The notes beneath the pieces were generated by a model that made no database searches, had not been told where the DNA came from, and saw only the letters and a list, made by a program, of their open reading frames with translations. Made by a program: the position numbers and the translations under genes. Shown here piece by piece: positions 18,207 to 29,000 of a DNA stretch of 64,000 bases; the first letter of the stretch is position 1; each line of letters begins with the position of its first letter. Location of the stretch: contig JAAELT010000420.1 in NCBI GenBank assembly GCA_024226315.1, positions 62,001-126,000 on the forward strand, given 5' to 3'. The stretch is from a bacterium. Lineage in GTDB: Bacteria; Acidobacteriota; Thermoanaerobaculia; Multivoradales; J023.

Positions 18207-19520
18207 CTAGATCATCTCCTTGCGCTTGATCTCGAGATAGCGGTCGATCAGCCGCGGGCCGACGCGGGCGGGCGGCGCGTCGATGGCGAAGATCCCGGCC
18301 TTGCGCAGCCGGCCGAGGGTGAGCTGCCGCTCGCGCTGGAACGAGGCGGCGACCACCGACCGGTCGACGTCGAGCAGCGTCCTGGGCCGGCTGTCGGCCA
18401 CCTCCGCGAGGGTCGGGTCGAGCAGGGCGACGAACACCACCAGGTGCCGGCGGCCGAGGCGGCCGAGGTTCTCCACCATCAGCTCGGCGGTGACGCTGTC
18501 GACGAAGTCGGTGAACACCACCACCAGCGAACGGCGGGGCAGGCGACTGGCGAGATGGGTGAGCGACAGCGTGAAGTTGGTTTCCTCGGTGGAGTAGCGC
18601 AGCTCGCCGGCGAGCCGCGTGAGACTGCTCAGGGTGCCCATGCCGCCGCGAGGTGGCTGTAGGCGCCCGGGTTTGCCGGCGAAAGGAAAGAAACCCACGC
18701 GGTCGCCCTGGCGCAGGCTGACCAGTGCCAGCAACAGCGCCGCGTGGATGGCGTGGTCGAGCAGCGGCGCGCCGGCCAGCGGCTCGGCCATCAGGCGGCC
18801 GGTGTCGATCCCCAGGATGATCTGGTGGTTGCGCTCGGCGCGGAACTCGCGGCTCAGCAGCCGGGTATGGCGCGCCGACGCCTTCCAGTCGATCGACCGT
18901 GGATCGAGGCCGGCCGAGAACTCGCGCAATGCCGAGAACTCGCTGCCGTCGCCGACATAGTGCTCGATCTTGAGCCCGACGCGGGCGTCACGGACGCTCA
19001 GGAACTTGAGCGCGTTGCCGCGCACCCGGCGGACGTTGGGGCTCACCTTGAGCACCCGATCGACCGGGTGGCGGACGGTCCTGCAGAACAGGCCGAGCGG
19101 CGCGTCGAACCGCACCCACAACGTTTCGATCCTCGCCGGGCCGCGTCGTTTTGGGCGCAGTGCCAGACGTACCTCGACCGGGTTCGCGGAGAGCTCGGCG
19201 CGCTGGGGCTCCGCGGGCTCCAGCCGCTCCGCCAGATCGAGGGTGACGTCGGCGGTCACGGCCCGGGCGGTGGGCAGCGCCAGCCGGACCACCGCCTCGC
19301 CGCCGTCGGGGTCGTCGACGTACAGGTGCTCGGGCAGCGTCACCTCGATGTCGAGCTCCCGGGCGCGGCGGCAGAACACCGCGTCGACCGCGACGGCGGC
19401 GAGCAGCAGGGCGCCGTAGCCGGCCCAGATCACCCACAGCTCCGGCGCCACGGTAGTCGGCAGCAACGCCAGTGGCAAGCCCGCCGCGGCAAGGATCAGA
19501 GCTCTGCGGGTCGGGCGCAT
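18207..19520 (-). CDS. DUF58 / von Willebrand-type membrane protein
   Basis: 437 residues. Two hydrophobic helices lie at the N-terminus (about 8-45), followed by a beta-rich part and the DUF58 hallmark DPRSIDWKASARHTRLLSREF near residue 210. A VWA-like fold follows (HQIILGIDTGRLM), where the usual DxSxS metal site appears reduced to DTGRLM. Proteins of this family are partners of MoxR ATPases. The gene is 9 bp downstream of moxR in the same operon. Compared with the second DUF58 gene at 56165, this copy is longer and membrane-anchored. Confidence 0.88.
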   Translation of the reverse strand: MRPTRRALILAAAGLPLALLPTTVAPELWVIWAGYGALLLAAVAVDAVFCRRARELDIEVTLPEHLYVDDPDGGEAVVRLALPTARAVTADVTLDLAERLEPAEPQRAELSANPVEVRLALRPKRRGPARIETLWVRFDAPLGLFCRTVRHPVDRVLKVSPNVRRVRGNALKFLSVRDARVGLKIEHYVGDGSEFSALREFSAGLDPRSIDWKASARHTRLLSREFRAERNHQIILGIDTGRLMAEPLAGAPLLDHAIHAALLLALVSLRQGDRVGFFPFAGKPGRLQPPRGGMGTLSSLTRLAGELRYSTEETNFTLSLTHLASRLPRRSLVVVFTDFVDSVTAELMVENLGRLGRRHLVVFVALLDPTLAEVADSRPRTLLDVDRSVVAASFQRERQLTLGRLRKAGIFAIDAPPARVGPRLIDRYLEIKRKEMI

Positions 19521-19529
19521 CGACGGTAC

Positions 19530-20463
<934 letters not shown>

Positions 20464-20477
<14 letters not shown>

Positions 20478-21720
20478 CTCGATCGGTGATCTCCTCGCGC
20501 CAGCGGTAGAGGTCGCGCGCCAGGGCGAGGACGCGGCGCGGATCGCCGCCCCGGGCGGGGAGCCGGGCGACGGCGCGTCCGAGCTCCTCGAGGTCCAAAT
20601 GATTGCCGCGGCGGCGTCCCAGGCCGGCCAGGGTGCTCACCTGTTCGCGAAAGCTGCCGCGCGGCCGCCAGACCGACGCCGCCTTCGACACGGTGAGTCG
20701 GAGGTACTCCTCGGCGGAGTGCTTGAGGTGCTCGCGCAGGCCCAGAAGACGCGCGGTGTTGTCGATCAGGCTGTGCTTTCCCGGTGGCACCCGCGGCGGC
20801 GGCGCCAGGGGGCGGCCGAATCGCCCACCACCGGCCCATGCCACCAGCGCCGCCAGGCCGATCAAGTGCAGGCTGAAGGCCAGCAGCGGGGGTTCGAGCA
20901 GCGCCCGCCACACCGACGTCGCCTGGCGGTATCCGTGCAGGCTCTCGTCGACGACGATCGCCGACGGAGCCAGGCGATCGATCAGGAAGCCGTGGGCGAG
21001 GGCCGCGTTGTCCCCCAGCCCCAGGCCGCCTGTGTTGAGGAGGTCTGGATCGGAGACGAGGTAGAGCGACGTCTCCGAGACCCGTGCCACCAGCAGCTCT
21101 TCGCCGCGCGCCACCACCGGCTCGAGCAGGACGCCTGGATCGCGCAGCAGCTGCCGCGGGACACGTAGCGAAAGGCCGGCGGTCTGTGTCGGCTCCAGAA
21201 GCGAGGAATCCCATCGTGCCTCGCCTCGCTCCGAGCGGACCACCTCGATCCCACCCGCCTCCTCGTTGCCGAGCGCCGCGACCAGCACGGCGGTCACCGC
21301 TGACTCCGGCAGCGGTGCCAGCGCGCGCACCCATCCTCCGCCCATCGGCGTGCCCTGCCACTTGGGCAGCACCACCACCACCGGCGCTTCCCGGCTCAGG
21401 GCGGTCGTCACCATCTCGGTCAGCTCGCCGGATCCCTCCGGTGGCTCGAGGATCAGCAGGGGTTTCTCGGCCGATGCCTTGACCGCCGAGAAGTGGCGGC
21501 TGATCAGCACCGGCACCTCGCCCTCCAGAAAGCGGGTCAGGGCGTGGTAGCCGATCAGCGAACGGCTGAAGGAGTCGGCGCGCCAGGAGCTCTCGTCCAT
21601 GGCGGGATCGGCGAACACCAGGAAGAAGAGTGTGATCGCCAGCGCCACCCCGCCGACCCAGAGCAGGACGCGCGCCGTGCGCCGCTCGAACAGTACCGTG
21701 CTCTTCGCTGTGCTCGTCAC
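20464..21720 (-). CDS. DUF4350-domain membrane protein
   Basis: 418 residues. The start is a GTG at 21720 that overlaps the DUF4129 stop (GTGA); the longer frame upstream is a shadow. A membrane helix lies near the N-terminus (VLLWVGGVALAITLFFLVFA) and a second near residue 275. Between them a segment with SYHALTRFLE-like text (SRSLIGYHALTRFLEGE) and VVDESLHGYR fits DUF4350. The C-terminal 120 residues are helical and basic. This domain is regularly found in MoxR-DUF58 operons; its function is unknown. Confidence 0.82.
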
Positions 21721-22514
21721 CGGCCGTCCTCTGTCGCGGCAGCGGCCGCTGGTCTGCCGGTCACCTGCCGGTAGGCCTCGACGCAGCGCTCGTAGTCCTC
21801 GCGCGGGAGGGCCACGCCGCCGAACAGGAAGTGCTCGACCGCCGCCACCAGCACCGCGAATGAGCGCCGGGCCGGCTCCGTGAGCTCGGCGGCGCGCGCC
21901 ACCTCCCGGCTGGTGAGCGACTCGGCCAGTGGGCGCCGGCGGCCGAGCAGTGCGATCGCCCGGCGCAGCAGCAGATGGGCCGCCTCGCCATACGCCCCAT
22001 GGCGGACGAGCGTCTCGATCTCGTCCTCCGTCGGCGGACCGGCCGCGGCGGCGGCGGTATCCGGCAGCACCGGAGCCTCGTCGAGCCGCGCGCGGCGCAG
22101 CCGGCTGGCCGCGGCTTCCCGCACCACCCAGATGAGGCCGGCGGCCACCACCGCGGCGACCACCAGCCACAAGAACATCGTGATCAGCTCTCCGCCCAGG
22201 GCGCTGGCCGAGGGATCTCGGGTGCCGGTGGAGTCGGGCCTCGAAGAGCCTTCGCCCCAGGCGCCGCGATTCTGATCGCGCGGCTCGCCGGACGCTCCCG
22301 GCGCGGCTCCGACCCTCCCCTGTCCGGAGCCGCCCGGAGGAGCGATCCCGTCGGGCAGCGACGTCTGGTAGGAGGGGTCGGCCAGAAGCTCGTCGGCGCG
22401 GCGGGAGATCTCTTCGCCCGCTGGATCGTCACCGCCGGTCGCCGGCACGCTGGCCGCCGGCAGCGCGACGGCGCACAGCAGGAGCCAGGCCGCGAGTGCT
22501 GCTCTCGGGGTCAA
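21717..22514 (-). CDS. DUF4129-domain membrane protein
   Basis: 265 residues if started at the TTG at 22514, which overlaps the preceding stop (TTGA). No ATG or GTG is available in frame close by, so the rare TTG start is an inference from gene overlap. An N-terminal hydrophobic signal (ALAAWLLLCAVALPAASVPA) is followed by a low-complexity linker, a membrane helix near residue 120 (MFLWLVVAAVVAAGLIWVV) and a cytosolic DUF4129 end (YGEAAHLLLRRAIALLGRRR, LTSREVARAAEL). It is part of the first MoxR island. Confidence 0.78.
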   Translation of the reverse strand: MTPRAALAAWLLLCAVALPAASVPATGGDDPAGEEISRRADELLADPSYQTSLPDGIAPPGGSGQGRVGAAPGASGEPRDQNRGAWGEGSSRPDSTGTRDPSASALGGELITMFLWLVVAAVVAAGLIWVVREAAASRLRRARLDEAPVLPDTAAAAAGPPTEDEIETLVRHGAYGEAAHLLLRRAIALLGRRRPLAESLTSREVARAAELTEPARRSFAVLVAAVEHFLFGGVALPREDYERCVEAYRQVTGRPAAAAATEDGR

Positions 22515-23218
22515 TCGAACACCGCCGCCAACTCGTCCTCGTCGAGGCCTTCTCGGAACAGCCGGATCTGGTAGTAGGCGATACCGGCGGCGATCGCCTG
22601 CAGGGTCGTCAGCGGGATGGACACCAGGTGCTGCGCAATCTGGGCCACGACGTTCGCGCCCACCAGGCCCAGATCGAGCAACTGCGCGATCACGGTCACG
22701 CCGAATCCGATCACTCCCAGCACCAGGACCACCCCGAAAACGGCGAGCTTGTAGCCGTCGGTCAGCGCCCAGCTGCGCTGCGTCGCGTCGAACGCGTTCA
22801 GCTCTTCCACCATCAGTGCCGGGACCGCCACGAACATCCCGCAGGTGACGATGACGCCGGGGGCGATGCACAGCATGTAGCCGACGAAGGTCGCGATGGC
22901 GAGGAGCAGAGACAGCAACACCACCCCCAGCCAGCGCGACACCCCCACACGGATGCACTCGCTGGTGGTGACGATCTGCCCGCGCATGCTGCGGAAGACG
23001 CCGTAGACCAGGGCCGCGGTGGCGATCGGCGTGAGCAACAGAGTCGATCCCCAGGTCCCGATCACCAGGAGCTCGACCGAGGTGCCGTCCGCGAAATACA
23101 GGAAGACGTCGAAGGCGATCAGCGGTGAATGGATGAGAAACGAGATGGTGTTGAAAGGCAGGAAGCCGGCCACGAACATCGAGAAGGTGCGGCTCAGGAT
23201 GGTTCCTGCGGTGGGCAT
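22511..23218 (-). CDS. Multi-helix membrane protein, YciC/GPDPase-membrane-domain-like
   Basis: 235 residues with about six hydrophobic helices, including VLLSLLLAIATFVGYMLCIA and LAVFGVVLVLGVIGFGVTVI. The pattern of a proline/glycine-rich CIAPGVIVTC turn followed by ALMVEELNAFDATQRSW resembles integral-membrane proteins annotated as YciC-like or glycerophosphodiester-phosphodiesterase membrane domains. No catalytic residues are evident. A perfect GGGAGG ribosome site precedes the ATG. It is the first gene of the first MoxR island and overlaps DUF4129. The 207 bp upstream (23219-23425) hold no gene and probably the operon promoter. Confidence 0.72.
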   Translation of the reverse strand: MPTAGTILSRTFSMFVAGFLPFNTISFLIHSPLIAFDVFLYFADGTSVELLVIGTWGSTLLLTPIATAALVYGVFRSMRGQIVTTSECIRVGVSRWLGVVLLSLLLAIATFVGYMLCIAPGVIVTCGMFVAVPALMVEELNAFDATQRSWALTDGYKLAVFGVVLVLGVIGFGVTVIAQLLDLGLVGANVVAQIAQHLVSIPLTTLQAIAAGIAYYQIRLFREGLDEDELAAVFD

Positions 23219-23425
23219 GGCCTCCCTCTGCGACAGATTCAGGGCCGGCGTCGCCGATCCACGAAAACAGGGCCGCGAGAAGTCGAAAGCCGCGGCGTTC
23301 GACTTCCTGGCCCGACCCTACCGGCCTGGTGACCGTCCTCGGAACCTCGGACGACCGCCAGACGCGTCAGTATATCGGTGGCGATCGGGATGGTCGAGGC
23401 GCTCTCGGCCGGTCGGGGAAGATGA

Positions 23426-24532
23426 TCACGGGGACTGCGTGGAGGAGGACCAGACCAGGGTATTCCCCGACTCGAATCCGTCGGAGAAGAGCTCGAAGCG
23501 GCCGGAGTCGAAACTCAGAGCGTCGAGATACAGATCGAACTCGGTGTCGCTGTCCGCGACGACGATGACGTCGAACTCGACCGAGAGTCTCTGCGTCGTG
23601 TTCCAGAAAACGTCCGTGAACGAGGTCCAGGCTCCGCCCAGGTCCTGGAGGAACCAGGTTTGAAGACCCAAGGAACTGCTGCTGCCGCTGCAGTCCGTAC
23701 TGTCGAAGTACTTGTACGCGTACCTGAAGAGCACCTGGGTCGCGTCGGTCGGCTCGAAACTCATGCGCGAATGAATGTCATACGAGGTCCCGACCTCGAC
23801 CGGCACGCAGCGGGTCAGAATGCTCGGTGCGCCGGTCGAATGGGAGAAGTGGATCGAGGCCGAGAGCGGCGAGCCTTCGGCGTCGTCGATTCCCGGGACC
23901 GCTGTTTGAACGATATTGGGGCTGGTCACCTCGACCAGCCAAGGATCGAGGGTCACCGGACAATCGTCGAAGTGGCCGTTCTCGAACTGGTTGGACGGAT
24001 CGGCGCGAAAGAACGGGATCACGAAGTCGCCGCCGGGATCGCCGTCGCCGTCACCGTCCAGGGCGTTGCCCGCGGCATCGGTCACAGTGTCACAGACGAG
24101 GAACCTGTAGAGGCCGGGGTCGAGCGCACCCACCCTGTACACGTCGACGAGGGTCGGGTCGGAGCTCGCCAACGGCGCGCCGTCGAACGGGATCGGTAAG
24201 TCGTCGCCGATAGCCGGGCCGCAAGCCGTGGTCGAGAAGTCGCCGTCCGGGCCGGAGCCCAGGAGCAGGTAGCTGGCCGGGTCGTCGGCGTTCAGGATCG
24301 GCCCCTGGTCGTCTTCGATTGTGACCTGGAAGATGGTGGCCGTGGTTCGCACGGTGTGGCAGGGGGCCAGCGGCTCACCGGCGAACGAGACGTCGGCCAC
24401 CGTCGGCGGCTCCTGTGCTCCGGCGGTGGCCGTCGCCAGCAGGGTCCCCCCGATCATCGTCGAGACGATGCGCCTGGAAAGACAGAAGGCTCTGGTGGAC
24501 CGAAGGCGAAACTCCTCTAGATCGTGCGGCAT
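23426..24532 (-). CDS. Secreted protein with DGFESGNT C-terminal tail
   Basis: 368 residues from the ATG at 24532, with GGAG about 8 bases upstream. An N-terminal hydrophobic segment (IVSTMIGGTLLATATAGAQ) indicates export. The first half resembles a bacterial Ig-like module (NADDPASYLLLGSGPDGDFS, VTDAAGNALDGDGDGDPGG). The second half looks like a carbohydrate-binding beta-sandwich (NGHFDDCPVTLDPWLVE, FDLYLDALSFDSG). The chain ends FSDGFESGNTLVWSSSTQSP, matching the ends of the proteins at 6689 and 40034. No enzyme motif is visible. Function is unknown. Confidence 0.75.
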   Translation of the reverse strand: MPHDLEEFRLRSTRAFCLSRRIVSTMIGGTLLATATAGAQEPPTVADVSFAGEPLAPCHTVRTTATIFQVTIEDDQGPILNADDPASYLLLGSGPDGDFSTTACGPAIGDDLPIPFDGAPLASSDPTLVDVYRVGALDPGLYRFLVCDTVTDAAGNALDGDGDGDPGGDFVIPFFRADPSNQFENGHFDDCPVTLDPWLVEVTSPNIVQTAVPGIDDAEGSPLSASIHFSHSTGAPSILTRCVPVEVGTSYDIHSRMSFEPTDATQVLFRYAYKYFDSTDCSGSSSSLGLQTWFLQDLGGAWTSFTDVFWNTTQRLSVEFDVIVVADSDTEFDLYLDALSFDSGRFELFSDGFESGNTLVWSSSTQSP

Positions 24533-24831
24533 GTCGAAACTCCAATCTGAGCTGGTCTGGCTGCAAGGCGCTGTTGCTGTGGACTCGATGTTGGACCTGG
24601 GGTTCCCATCGGACACCAGTGGTTGACCAGGTTCCCGGTCTGCAACTCGCGGGCCAGGTTGCGAGGGATTGGTGTTTCAACGCGCGAAGCCGCCGATCAC
24701 CGCACGACGCGTCGCCCGGCGCGGCGACACCCGAGTGTCCGGCACGCGGATTCGCGTGACTCGCGCGCGGATCCGCGCAACCCAAGACCCACGGCTCGAA
24801 CCCTCGGCGCCGTGCCAGGGGTACAGGGCGC
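24533..24831. other. Gap without a recognisable gene
   Basis: About 300 bp between the start of the DGFESGNT gene and the end of the broken SDR gene. It must hold the promoter of the former. I see no ORF with coding character, no tRNA and no clear repeat. Confidence 0.5.
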
Positions 24832-25002
24832 TCACTCGGAGCGCAGGAATCTGGGAGTCACCCCCGTCGCCGGCTGGACGCGCACGCTGCGCCCCGTGCG
24901 ATACACAGTCGCGCCCGCCTCGCCCAGCATGCAGGCGATGCCGCGTCCAGCGCCGCGGGTAGCGTCCGCGACCACGGCGACCCGGTGGCGCAATGGGCTC
25001 AC
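24832..25002 (-). pseudogene. Truncated short-chain dehydrogenase (N-terminal relic)
   Basis: A GTG at 25002 overlaps the DoxX stop (GTGA) and opens a 56-codon frame. Residues 6-39 read RVAVVADATRGAGRG, IACMLGEAGATVYRTGRS, which is the Rossmann start of an SDR enzyme. In intact members the first loop reads TGATRGxGRG; here TG has become AD. After the GRS motif the similarity stops and the frame ends at 24832, about 200 residues too early. It appears to be the remnant of a gene once translated together with doxX and then cut by a deletion. Confidence 0.7.
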
Positions 25003-25346
25003 TCGTCTCTGCGCAGCCACCAGACCAGCCAGAGCAGAACGAGGAAGATGATCGGCCGCACCACCTGGCCGCCCTCGTCGTTGACCAGGTGGGTGTACAT
25101 CGCCCCGAGCATGATCACGGTGAGTCCGTAGACGGCGTAGCGCGTGGTCTTGGGAACCAGCAGGCCGACGGCGCCGGCGAGCTCGAGGATGCCGATCAGC
25201 ATCGCGAACCAGGCCGGGTAGCCCCAACCCTCGAACATCGGCACGGCGGCGCCTGTCAGCTTGCCGGCGGCGGCCAGCAGGAATCCGACGGCGAGCAGCA
25301 CGGCGAGCACCCAGCTGAAGATGCGGCGGATCTGAGCGGGAGACAT
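24999..25346 (-). CDS. DoxX-family membrane protein
   Basis: 115 residues with four hydrophobic helices, including IFSWVLAVLLAVGFLLAAAG and PIIFLVLLWLVWWL. The stretch AAGKLTGAAVPMFEGWGYPAWF and the GILELAGAVGLLVP helix are typical of DoxX/DoxD-like proteins. The ATG at 25346 follows an AAAGGAGCC site; the longer upstream frame overlaps the divergent gene and is not used. Family members are small membrane proteins of mixed redox-related roles; no specific reaction can be assigned. It is divergent from the gene at 25419. Confidence 0.85.
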   Translation of the reverse strand: MSPAQIRRIFSWVLAVLLAVGFLLAAAGKLTGAAVPMFEGWGYPAWFAMLIGILELAGAVGLLVPKTTRYAVYGLTVIMLGAMYTHLVNDEGGQVVRPIIFLVLLWLVWWLRRDE

Positions 25347-25387
25347 GGCGGCTCCTTTCGTGGTGGGATTATAGCTTCGGGTGGCTT

Positions 25388-25401
25388 GTACTAATCTGTA
25401 C
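25388..25401. promoter_or_regulatory. GTAC-N6-GTAC element between divergent genes
   Basis: The 72-bp gap between doxX and the gene at 25419 contains GTACTAATCTGTAC, two self-complementary GTAC half-sites separated by six bases. It is placed where a shared operator could act on both genes. No regulator gene is adjacent and no boxes were confirmed, so the call is weak. Confidence 0.25.
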
Positions 25402-25418
25402 GCCGAAAGGGACGAAAC

Positions 25419-26069
25419 ATGACGGATCGAGACAGCTTTTTCGCCGAGGCCGTGGAGACCCTGCGGCACGAAGTGCCCGACGACCTCGACTGGCTGCCGA
25501 TGGGGGAGGTGCCCCGAATGCGCTGGAGCGACGGCATAGCGGTGGACGAGCGGGTTCCGCGTGGCTGGCTGGTGGCGGCGGCAAAGCGCGGTGAGCCGGA
25601 GCCCGACGCCGGCACGAGGCAACGTGCCGCCCTCTTCGATCGCGGCGATGCCGCGACGCTCGGCGCCTGGCTGCTGCGCGTATGGATCGAGCACGACACC
25701 GCCGAGCCCGAGCTCACCGAGGCGAGGAAGGCCGAGCTGCGGGGCATCGCCGAGCGCGCGGCGGAGCTGGCGAAACGCTTCGGCCGCGGCGGTTCCGACC
25801 CCGAGGAGCGCTACCGTCAGCTGCTGGAGCAGGAAGACAACCGGCCCGCCCCGTCAGCGTTGCCGGACCAGGGACTGCTGGCGGTGGTCGCGGCCTGCGT
25901 GGACGACTCTGTTGGCGCCACCGTGGCCACCGACGTCGAGCGCTATTTCGGGGCGTGGCACGAGAAGCGCCCGGAACAGTGCCGAGCGCTTCTGCGGATC
26001 CTGTCGGGGATCGACGATCCCGCCGCCGCCGAGCTGGCGGCGGCGGCGCGGCGAACCTACTCCTGGTAG
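25419..26069 (+). CDS. DUF4132/MolR-like protein fragment
   Basis: 216 residues. The second half (LPDQGLLAVVAACVDDSVGA, YFGAWHEKRPEQCRALLRIL, DDPAAAELAAAARR) resembles the helical-repeat part of large DUF4132 (MolR-type) proteins, where the motif reads roughly 'GLLALVAAC...VERYLKRWYGKRAAQ'. Those proteins usually run several hundred residues further; here the frame stops at 26069, inside the 3' end of the opposite-strand nuclease gene. The ATG is preceded by AAAGGGACG. It may be expressed, but truncation by a rearrangement at about 26060 seems likely. Its function is unknown. Confidence 0.6.
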   Translation: MTDRDSFFAEAVETLRHEVPDDLDWLPMGEVPRMRWSDGIAVDERVPRGWLVAAAKRGEPEPDAGTRQRAALFDRGDAATLGAWLLRVWIEHDTAEPELTEARKAELRGIAERAAELAKRFGRGGSDPEERYRQLLEQEDNRPAPSALPDQGLLAVVAACVDDSVGATVATDVERYFGAWHEKRPEQCRALLRILSGIDDPAAAELAAAARRTYSW

Positions 26070-29000
26070 GTGACCACCAGCTGCGGATGGTTGCCAGCGG
26101 TGCCGTTGTTGGCCGAGTAGTAACCCATGTAGTCGTTGCCGCCATCGTCGTTGTCATCCAGGTCGAAGTAGAACCGGAGCTGCGTGGTGCCGGTCTTGTC
26201 GACCGCGGTCAGGCCGACCGGGTCGAGGCTGCCCTCGGACCAGTCACCGTCAGCGGCGGGGCTCGACAGGGTAGTGGACTTGGCAACGCTGGCCGCCGCC
26301 TCGAAGTCGCCGTTGGCCAGCGCGGTCGAGCCGCCCAGGCCTCCGGAGTGGACGTCCACCCAGCAGACGCCGTGGGTGGTGAACGGGTTGGTGCCGGTGA
26401 CCTTGCCGCGGCGTAAGCGCAGGGTCGCCGAGACGATGGTGGCGCCATCGGGGATCGACGATGTGTCGAACGACACCACCGCCTTGTACTGCCGGTCGTT
26501 CTTGTGATCGCCGGGCCGCAGCGCGCTCTTGCCGGCGCCGGTGGTGTTGCGCGCGCCGCCGACGTTCGAATTCTCGCTCGACTCGCGCACCCAGCCGTCC
26601 TCCGCCGCGATCGAGGTGAAGGTCACCTCCACCGGCCCGCTCACCGCGTCGATGGTGACGGTGATCTGATCCGAGCCGCCGAGGCCGCCCGAGTCGGTGA
26701 CCGAGGCGGTGATCGTGTGCGCGCCGACCGACAGCGTCGAGGTGGAGAACGAGCCGCCGGTGCCGATGGTGCCGTCGATGCTCGACGACCACGACAGGCT
26801 GGCGGTGATGTCCCCGTCCTCGGCATCGTTGGCCGAGCCCGTGAAGCCGACCGAGATGCCCTCGTCGAACGAGGAGCCGTTCGTCGGGGCGCTGATGGTG
26901 ACGCTCGGCGCGGTGTTGGGCGGCGTGCCGAGCGGGCTCGAGTTGGGCGTCGGGGTCGACTGGATCTGCCAGTTGCCGCCGACGTCGATGCGCTCGATCG
27001 AGGAGTCCGCCGACGCGTCACCGACCTCCGGAGCACCCACCGAACCGCTCTCGTCGATCAGGCCGTTGTTGTTGTTCGGCCCGTAGACCACGGCGTCGAT
27101 CGGCACCGTCGAGCCGGTGACCGAGGTGGCTGGTACGTTGAACAACGCCACGCCGTCACCGGTGGTGCCCGAGTTCTGGAAGTCGGGGTTGAAGTTCACC
27201 GCCAGATCCAGGGCCGGGTTGCCGTTGGCGGCGCTCGAGGTCGGACCGCCGACGACGAAGATCGCCCCCGGCTGGATGGTGCCCGAGAGCTGCACCAGGC
27301 TGGTGGTGTAGTCGGTGCCGCCGTTGCCCAGGCTGAAGCCCGAGAGGTCGATCGCCACCGTGTCGTTGTTGTAGATCTCCACCCACTCGAGGCCGTCGTC
27401 GGTGCCACCCACGTCGTAGAGCACCTCGGACAGCAGCAGGTCACCCCCACTGGGCGCCACCGCGTCGATGGTGACCGAGATCTGGTCGGAGCCGCCGAGG
27501 CCGCCGGAGTCGGTGACCGAGGCGGTGACGGTGTGGACACCGACGGACAGCACGGCGGAGAAGGATCCACCGGAACCGATCGCGCCGTCGATGCTCGACG
27601 TCCAGCTCAAGGAAGCGGTGAGGCTGCCGTCTTCGGCGTCCGTGGCCGAGCCGCTGAAGCTGATCGACGTTCCCTCGTCAAAGGTCGAGCCATCCGCTGG
27701 CGCGCTGATGGTGACGCTCGGCGCGGTGTTGGGGTTGACCGTGACGGAGATCTGATCGGAGCCGCCGAGGCCGCCGGAGTCGGTCACCGAGGCAGTGACG
27801 GTGTGGACGCCGACCGAGAGCACGGCGGAGAACGAGCCGCCGGTGCCGATCGCACCGTCGAGGTTCGAGCTCCAGCTCAAGGAAGCCGTGAGGCTGCCGT
27901 CCTCGGGGTCGGTGGCCGAGCCGCTGAAGCTGATGGACGTACCCTCACTGAAGTTCGAGCCGTCCGCCGGCGCGCTGATGGTGACGCTCGGCGCCTGGTT
28001 GCCTGCGGGCGGCGGCAGGGTCGTCGAGTTGGGGGTCGGGCTACTCTGGATCTGCCAGGCGCCGGCCAGGGACGTCCTCTCGATGGAGGAGCCAGCCGAC
28101 GCGTCGCCCACCTCGGGCGCGTTCGCCGAGCCGGTCTCGTCGATCAGGCCGCTGTTGTTGTTCGAGCCGTAGACGACGGCGTCGATCGGCACCGTCGCGC
28201 CGTTCACCTGGGCGCAAGGCACGTCGAACAGCGCCACGCCGTCGCCGGTCGAACCGGAGTTCTGGAAGTCGGGGCTGAAGTTCGCCACCTGGTCGTAGAC
28301 CGGGTTGGCGTTGGTGCCGCTCGAGGTCGGGCCGCCGACGACGAAGGTGGCGCCGGACGCGACACTGCCCGAGAGCTGAACCGTCGAATAGGTGTAGTCG
28401 GTGCCGCCGTTGGCCAGGCAGAAGCCCGAGAGATCGGCGGCCGAGGAGCCCGAGTTGTAGATCTCCACCCACTCGAAGCCGTCGTCGCCCGAGGAGACGT
28501 CGTAGAGCACCTCGGAGAGCACCACGTCACCGCCGCCACCGCCGCCACCCGAGGGCGTGGCCGAGGCCTCGTTGCTGTCGGCGCTCTCGTTGGCCGAGGT
28601 GTCGACCGCGGTCACCACGTAGTAGTAGGTGGTGCCGGCGGTTAGGCCTGAGTCGGTGTAGAAGGCGTTGGTTTCCACCGAGCCGGTGATGCGGGCGTAG
28701 GGGCCGCCGCTGGTGGTCGCGCGGTACACGTGGTAGCCGGCCAGGTCGGGCTCGGAGCTCGCGTTCCACATCAGGTCCACCAGGCCGGTGCCCGCCACCG
28801 CCACCAGGCCGGTGGGCGCGGCCGGCGGCGTGGTGTCACCGGTGCCGCAGAGGTTGTTGTGCAGGCACTCGGCCCACTCGGGATGGTCGATGAACGGGTT
28901 GCGGTTGCCCTGGAAGCTGTAGACGACCTCGTTGCGCCAGATCTCATAGCTGTCCACCGGATCCTGGGCGTGCCACTGCAGCAGCACCGAGAGCATGCCC

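Noticed and set aside
26504..28645. 713-residue plus-strand frame
   Set aside because: It is antisense to the endonuclease gene, is full of Arg/Ala/Gly as expected of a high-GC shadow, and has no recognisable motif.
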